64,000 nucleotides of DNA, taken from the NCBI GenBank assembly GCA_003956705.1, contig QZCP01000053.1, positions 62,001 through 126,000 on the forward strand. Reading direction: 5' to 3'. The translations under genes were made by a program, and so were the position numbers. The first letter of the stretch is position 1. Every line of letters begins with the position of its first letter. Positions 56,857 to 64,000 of this stretch are shown piece by piece. The notes below the pieces were generated by a model. It had not been told where the DNA came from, ran no database searches, and worked only from the letters and a program-made list of their open reading frames with translations. This DNA comes from Brevipalpus yothersi (taxonomy: Eukaryota > Arthropoda > Arachnida > Trombidiformes > Tenuipalpidae).

Positions 56857-59800
56857 ATTCAAAATTATCACTACCCATTTTCCTATCCGTCGTTGACAGC
56901 GATATCTTGGGAAAATTTCTTCTCGATCACTCTCGAATTCATCTGGAATACAGATCGTTCATTCATTTCCAAAATTCAGGTATTCAGCTGTTTTGCGCCT
57001 TTTTTCCACACCAAAACCCACAACGCAGTACCGCGATCAATGTCATAGGAAATATCCGTAATGTTTATAATATCACTAATCTATTGGCCGTAATTGAAGC
57101 TTGATCTGGCTCAATTTGTAGCTGCCAGGGAAAAACCTCTCATAGAAGGTCAAAAAGTTCCACAACCTAGGAAATTTTCTTGACCCTCATCTTAATGTTG
57201 TTAGACGAGAATAGGAGTAAAAAATGGCTTGAGGCTAGATTTTTGAGGCTGATACTTTAAGAAGCTTTTCACTAAGATCATGAGAACAGGTTCCAATGTT
57301 GACCAAGTGTAAAGTGACCAGGTTTTTCAGCTTTCTAGACTATACTAGATATTGGAAAATCGAATGAATTGGAATTCATTTATATCACTTCATGGTGAGG
57401 TATCAAGTATCTCATCGAACTAGAGAATATAACTATTTTTTGCGCTGAGCGATGAAGTATTGATGATAATTTTTGTAATCATCAAGGAATAATTAAAAAA
57501 AGGTCAACTCACCAAGTATCGAAGTGGAAAAGCGATTTAATTTGGAATCACTGTTTGAGTAATGAAATCAAGCGAAACTTATGCATGTCTGCCAAATAAT
57601 TGATGGGTTTGCGTGATGGTGTAGTGAAGTTTCACTCCAATCAATCGCTTTCTCAATTGCTACACTTGGAATGTGGAATAAATTTTGTATTTTTTTTCCT
57701 GTCACTATTATGGAATCTTGAAATAATAGCATAAGGGTGTTTAGGCACACTAAGATCCATTAAATCAATCCAATCCATGAGCACGTGTGTGTGAGAAAAA
57801 CTTTGTGTTAGTATGTGTTTGTGTGCTACTGAGCTTGAAACGTTGATTGCAAAAATTCACTCCTTTTTTTCAGTGCCAAATAGTACTCTTCGTTGATTCT
57901 GTTTTATTTATTGAAAAATATTTAGCAAAGAAGGAAAAAAAAGTTAGTATTTTTTTAACCATAAAGTTTGGAGTTTTTTGGCAATAAAAAATGATTACTA
58001 CAGTTCAAAGTCGATCACTATTAAAACAAAACCTCTTTCATTCATCCAGTTAACAGGTAAACATCAACATCGGTAAAATTTGCCCGGAAGGTGATAAGCT
58101 GATCTGCTGAAAGCAGGAGATGCAAAAATTATTGCGTTAATGACCCAGATAAAAATCAAATCAAGTACAAGATGCTAGAATCGTTCCCATCTTATCACCA
58201 AAAATTTCAGACAGTGAAAGTATAAAACTTTTCGAATGTTGCACTTTTACGAAAATCTATTTCGCAACGCACTTTCACATAAACTCACTTTCAAAAAAAA
58301 GTTCAATTTCTATTGATACCAAGCAAAATCTATCTCACAATTCCAATTGGTATATTAGGTGTACCACTGTGCTTCAAGGATATATTATGATTACTTTAAT
58401 TTTACCAACTGTTGAAAAAAAAGGTTGTCTCCATATCAGAAGAAAGGATTAAAATTCTAATTCATTCAAGCAGCAGAAAAATAAAAAGCAAAAAAAGTAA
58501 AATAAGAGAAAAAAACCTTCAACGAATGTAGTCGATCCACGATGGTATGTCAATCATGATCATGAATCTTAATTTTAATCTTCCCCAAGCGCGTGTATAT
58601 TCCAGTCTGATAATTTTTCACCACAAGAGAAGAGAAGAGAAGAGAGAGAGAGGAAGAAAGACTGATCTATCTCCCCAGGATATTGGCTAAATTTACTCAT
58701 CATAAGACCATGAAACAAAATTTTCTCATCACAATTTCTAGATATATTCACATTTTACTGTGAATAATGTAAATGATGTGAATACTGTAAATGATGTGAA
58801 TGCTGTGAATATTGAATGAGAACGAGGTTCACCCAGAAATCGAGACATTCACGAAGTCCCGCTACTTTTGTGAATGTTTTGTTTTGTTTTTTTTCTGGTT
58901 CACTACTGAAGCCTGCGCAAGCGATAATGTTTACAATAAGTCTCTCTCTCTCATGTTGAAGAGAGAGAAAAAAAGGTTTGCATCATGAATGAATGTCTAT
59001 TCTATCCACAATGTAGATGTAATGTGAAATAAAGAGAGAGAGAAAAAGATTGACTCAGGAATTAGTGTTACCAGCAATCGTTGTTTAAACCACCTCTTAT
59101 TACAAATGACTAAGTGAATAAGCAAGAGAAGGAGAGAGAGAAAAAAGACTAGCAAAGTCATTGATCAAAAAGCCTCTGGGAAAAAGAATGAAGTGAAGAG
59201 GCCAGTCAGGATTGAGTGAAGTGATCCATGAACATATACACACACATAATATTATATGTTAACCACATCCACACACATCCATGTTAATAAAGAGAACCGG
59301 TTCCATCATCATCAAGAAGGAAAAGTGAAAGTATCTATCAATTCAATTTCTATCTCTCTGTTTTATCATTTCATGAACATGTGTACATGGTTGATTTGAG
59401 AATGTGGTGAAAGGTAAAACAGATGTCTAGTTAATTTTTGTCCCGGTTGTAATTCGGCTAGTGATCATATATATATACACACATATATATATATGTTGTG
59501 CAATCAAGTATAGCCTTCTTTTGGTCCTATTTTTAAGAATATTCGATACATACATTAACATATGTATATTTTCATCTAATCATCATCTAATCGGATGCAA
59601 TTTTGGCCAATCAGCGATCAAAAAGTCTTATCCATTTATTTATACTATTCTGATTATGAAATTCTCGGTGTATGATTCTAGTGTTTTTCGAATATGTGTA
59701 TAACAAATTGAAATGGATTTATTTTTCTGAGTGTGTTTTGTGTGTACTCATCTAATCCTACCAATTCATCAATATTTTGGCAATAAGTTCACTTTTTGAT

Positions 59801-60410
59801 TCTCATTTGTACCCGATAATCTCGAACAAAAATTACCATTATAGTTACTACTACTACTTGCTCATCATCTTCACATAATCTTACGAACAAGGCAAAAACG
59901 CTGCCATTTCAATGATGGTGAGTGCAACTTCGATCTTCTCTATTCTGATTTTATCATTCATCCGGAATCAGCCACTCGAGTTAGCCAATCGAGTACTCAG
60001 ATTACTTTCCATCTTCTCACCGATAGCTATTCCTTTGCCTGCAGTTTCTGCGGGAATCATGATTTCTTCAGCTGATCTCTATCAGATTAATCATCATCAA
60101 GAGCGCATTCATATTCACTGAACAAATGTCCTTGTTACGAACTCAAATATGATCAAGTAAATTGACTTAATTCTTCTTTTTCCCTCGATTTTTTTCGTTC
60201 TCACTGTTTTTCAGTACCTTCATGGAATTTTTCATCAATTGTCTGCATATATCATGATGTATTCTCTTATCATGAGGCGAGAATGACTATGGCTTCAACT
60301 AGGACTATCTTAGCCTAATTTTTTTTTAAATTTTAGTTCAAATATTTTTTCTGTGATTTCACAAAATCTGAGCTAAGGCTCAGAATAAATTGTACAATTT
60401 TAGTGTGACA
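56857..60410. other. Intergenic, upstream of ABCA
   Basis: 3.55 kb with no supportable gene. Contains purine-rich and AT repeats (GAGAGA runs at 58628-58655, 59033-59045 and 59126-59145; (AT)n at 59464-59495) and a minisatellite of TGTGAATA-like units at 58757-58815 (GTAAATGATGTGAATACTGT). Short frames here lack splice support. Confidence 0.55.
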
Positions 60411-63400
60411 ATGAGGTGCATACAACAAATCAAGCTTTTGGCTTGGAAAAATTATACCTCCCACAGGCGACAAAAGGTAAATCATTATTGACACTCCAAT
60501 CAGAATGTTGACTGAACTGTTTTGCAATTCCTCAGTTGCGATGTCTAGTAGAAATTGTTTGGCCTCTTCTACTGATGGCAATTCTAATGTGGGTGAGAAC
60601 TCGTGGCTTACGAGTGTTCGTACATGAATGCCATTTTGACCATAAAGCTATGCCCTCCGCTGGTATTCTTCCTTTCATCAAATCTACGTTCTGCTCGCTA
60701 AATAATACATGTAATCCCACGATTACCGATGGACATTCAAGTGTGATTTCTGATCTTAGGTAAGAGCATTCAATAGCTTGCCTCATCACCACTTGATGGT
60801 GATGATTTCACTCGAATTAACCAATCAGCCGTTTGGGTCATTTAAAAACGCCTATTAGCATCCGCTTATTATGTTTCTCTCTCTTCCCCTCTTTCCCTGG
60901 ATTTTTGCAGGAAACCAACTCCAATTAAAACTTTGGAAACAGTTTTGAGAACTCATTTAACTGAGGATGCTCTAAAGAGCTTCACCATAATTGATGCGGA
61001 TCTAGATACTTTTAGTGAACTAATTAAACGGGTGACAGACCCTGAATCAAAATTCAGAAGTACGTGTAGAACCTACCTTTGAACCTTCTTGGAGCATCGT
61101 TTACTAATTCATTTGCCTACATTTTTCTCCAGGTTCTGTTAGATTAAAAGATTTTCTAACGATGAATAGCTTCCGAAATCTACCCTTAAACTTGTCAGAA
61201 TCTGAAGCTAGTTTTCTGGATGATATGCGCCTTAATTGGACCATTCTCCCCCATTTTTTTAGAGATGAGAGTTTTAATATTTTGAGAATTTTTTGTGATG
61301 ATTTGAACTCAGTATCTGGTTTATTTATCCAAGAGAAAGAAGATTTCAGGGCTCGCGACTCACTATACCAAAGATTCTGTGATACCTCAGAGAGGGGAAA
61401 TCTCTCTGAATCAGTTCAAATTTTTCGTTTCATCAATTACGGTAGGCTTCTAGAGGAGGTGAGCATTATGATGCGTTCGAAGTTTTTCTCTCAACTTAAT
61501 TTCTTTCTCATTAACCATTCTAGATTTCACTACTTGCCAATGAGTCCGTCGGACGTCCCTTACACACTGGTGAAGTGCGAGCTAGCTTCAATGCAATCAG
61601 TAACATACTCAATGATATCTCGAACAACAGAGATTTCAGTTACATTTCAAATGATATTGATAGCTACTGGTCTACCCTACGCGAATTGATCGATAATCCT
61701 GTGAACAATTCAGTCAAATTTGTTCAGAAGTGGATCTGTGGTAGAAACACTTCCAAAGTGTATGAGCGATTCGCTGGTGGTCCAGGGTCGAAGCTGGAAG
61801 ATCTCAGTGAGGAAATGAAGGAACATTTCATCCACAATCGCCCTTCGAACAACACAGAATATATCTATGATAATTCTACAAGTGAGTAATGTATTCCCAG
61901 CTTGCCTTGGAATTATCGACGTGATATCTACTAATGTTTTCGAGAACTCGCTCTATCCTAGCTTGAGTTAGGAAAACTTTGAATGTAAAAACTTGAGTTC
62001 AAGACAGATTCGTTTTCTTCGTTTTTTCTAATAAGAAGAAAATTGAGAAAATTTTTCTCCTATCCATAGGTCCAGAGTGTAACAAACTCTTCCAACAACT
62101 CGAAAGTGGAAGTTTGACGAAAGTTCTATGGAAGCAACTCAAACCCTTTGTGCGAGGCAAAATACTCTTTTCACCCAATGTCACTCCTATAGAACAAGTT
62201 CTAGATCGGGTAAGTTTATGAGATATATCGAATATATTTACCTATTAGATTTTCATTATCTTTTCGTGAGTATAGTCATTGAATGATTTTCATGGGTAAT
62301 CATTAGGGAAATTATTCCTGCTGAGATCGATTTTTCATTCTCGTGATCTCATATCAATTTCTTTCTTCCCTGTGGTTCATGCCTATTGCTTATCGATCCA
62401 AATTTCTCTTCCATTCAAATTTTTAATCAGGTCAAATCATACTTTGAGCCAGTGAAAGTTCTTCAAAATTTGACGAGAATATGGCTTGAGGAAACGAGCC
62501 CAAAGATCAAAGAAAACTTTTTAAAGGGATCTCCTCTTCTCAGTAATTTGACTGTAAGACTAGCATTTCGAATTTTTTGTTCTCTCTCTAATTCTGATTT
62601 TCATCATCAGACACAGACTATCAAAAACAACTTGCAGCTCATCGTGGATGGAGTCGCTCGGTCCAGTAATATGGATTCTAAAGATAGTCGTGAGAATCTC
62701 TCGATTGCCATCAAACAAATCAACGAGATCCTTGATTATATTTCGAGCAATTCCACCGAAATTTTAGAGAGATTGAATAAGTTTGTTTCGATGATAAATA
62801 CCTATCTCGATTGTGCTGAATTGAACAAAACTGAGGGTTTAGCTACAGAAGAGGAACTTGTGAAAAGAGGTTTAAGCTTGATTCTTGAGAATAGACTATG
62901 GGCTGGAATTGTTTTTGAGAACTTGAATACATCAAATCAATCTTCAATTGAACAATTACCTCCTTATGTTCGATACAAGATAAGGATGGATGCAAGTAAA
63001 GTTGATTCCACTAAAAAGATCGAAGATCGCATTGCAACTCCTGGCTCTCGACGTCGGCCCGCCTTAGATTTAAAGTACTTGACGTTTGGATTCGCATATC
63101 TGCAAGACATGATCGAAAAAGCCATCATCAGAGAACATACAAATTCTACCTCCGATACTGGAATATATCTTCAACAATTTCCCTACCCTTGTCATTTATA
63201 TGATCAGTAAGTCATATGATACATATTTTACTCTTTTTTGTACTCAACTTACCGATCACATCTTTAGATTCATCATGGCAATATCTCGCTCGTTTCCGAT
63301 GTTCATGGTTTTAAGTTGGGTCTATAACGCTAGTATGATCATTAAGAGTATCGTTCATGAGAAAGAGAAACGATTGAAGGAAGTGATGAAAGTCATGGGA

Positions 63401-64000
63401 CTATCTAGTGGTGTTCTATGGTTCTCATGGTTTTTGGAATCATTGCTGTTCCTATCCATTAGCTCATTCTTACTTACACTGATTCTTCATTTCGGCAAGA
63501 TTCTCACCTACAGTGATCCTTTCATAATCTTCATTTTTCTTCTTTGCTACTCAATCTCGGTCATCACTCAAAGTTTTGCCATTAGTACTCTCTTTGGCAA
63601 AGCAAACATGGCGGCTGCTGGAGGAGGAATGCTTTTTTTCATGACTTATCTGCCTTATACATTCTTGATTCTCTGGGAAGATATTCTTTTCGTTCATGAA
63701 AAGATGTTAGCCTGCCTGTTTCCCAATGTTGCTTTTGGTTTCGGATGCAGCTATCTGGCCCACTTTGAGGAGGAGGGCATCGGTATCCAGTGGGACAATA
63801 TCTACTCAAGTCCCATACCAAATGATGAGTTCTCCATGACCCATATCCTCTTTCTACTTCTCATTGATTCAGTCATTTACATGATCGCTGCTTGGTACAT
63901 CGAAGCCGTATGGCCAGGTGGGTATTCTATCAAAAATTTAAACAATCTCTAGATCAACTCTCTCTTCCCTTAAACTCACAGGTCAGTACGGAGTGCCAAA
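60411..64000 (+). CDS. ABC transporter subfamily A (ABCA1/A4-like), 5' part
   Basis: Ten exons: 60411-60476, 60536-60759, 60911-61059, 61133-61458, 61524-61881, 62070-62209, 62431-62553, 62611-63206, 63268-63917, 63982-end. ATG at 60411 gives MRCIQQIKLLAWKNYTSHRR; exon 2 gives VEIVWPLLLMAILMWVRTRG and ECHFDHKAMPSAGILPF, the ABCA hallmark start. A long extracellular loop follows with many N-x-S/T sites, then YVRYKIRMD, GFAYLQDMIEKAI, GIYLQQFPYPC and the first membrane domain from FIMAISRSFPMFMVLSWVYN to DSVIYMIAAWYIEAVWPG. ABCA proteins export or flip lipids using ATP. The nucleotide-binding domains lie beyond the window. Confidence 0.93.

Noticed and set aside
59461..60121. Short frames before ABCA as extra N-terminal exons
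   Set aside because: The canonical ABCA start (KLLAWKN) is at 60411 with its own ATG. The frame at 59912 stops without a donor joining in frame, and 59461 is an AT microsatellite.

Overview
This is a window of an animal nuclear genome: AT-rich, with many introns of about 50-110 bp, GT-AG splice sites, and housekeeping genes with clear metazoan orthologues (DENR, TIMM8, PFDN4, COX19, SNRNP25, ELOVL, ABCA, exportin-7). A U11/U12-specific protein gene (SNRNP25) argues against nematodes. The gene set and very compact introns fit an arthropod, possibly a mite, but the species cannot be fixed from the sequence alone. All exon structures below were built by eye from splice consensus and reading-frame continuity.

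Layout. (1) 1-12.0 kb: a tandem array of KCTD/BTB genes on the + strand. Two clean copies (7047-9002 and 10049-11967) and one older copy (1442-4335) share a six-exon structure with the same intron phases. In each, two complete KCTD modules appear to be spliced into one double-BTB protein. A likely solo LTR and a 178-bp TA-flanked MITE sit between copies. (2) 12.5-16.6 kb: single-copy genes: a C2H2 protein, an unrecognised 289-residue protein, DENR and TIMM8. (3) 17-29 kb and 43-50.5 kb: a tandem family of minus-strand genes of unknown function (seven apparently intact or nearly intact, three broken). Each has an 11-nt first coding exon and a large second exon. The intergenic DNA carries copies of the DENR-TIMM8 interval, including a dead TIMM8. 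(4) 29.1-43.1 kb: an island of foreign and decayed DNA that interrupts this family. It holds scattered pieces of an exportin-7 (XPO7) pseudogene, two acidic ORFs with stop codons, and a complete 4478-bp Mutator-like element (35447-39924) with inverted ends and a perfect 9-bp target duplication inside an XPO7 exon. (5) 51-64 kb: PFDN4 (-), COX19 and SNRNP25 (22 nt apart, same strand), an elongase-like gene lacking its histidine box, and the 5' part of an ABCA transporter that runs off the window.

The most unusual items are the Mutator-like element, whose introns on both strands carry a shared ~22-bp ACC-rich motif always in the same DNA orientation; the double-KCTD gene architecture; the expanded minus-strand family with its micro-exon; and the COX19-SNRNP25 arrangement.
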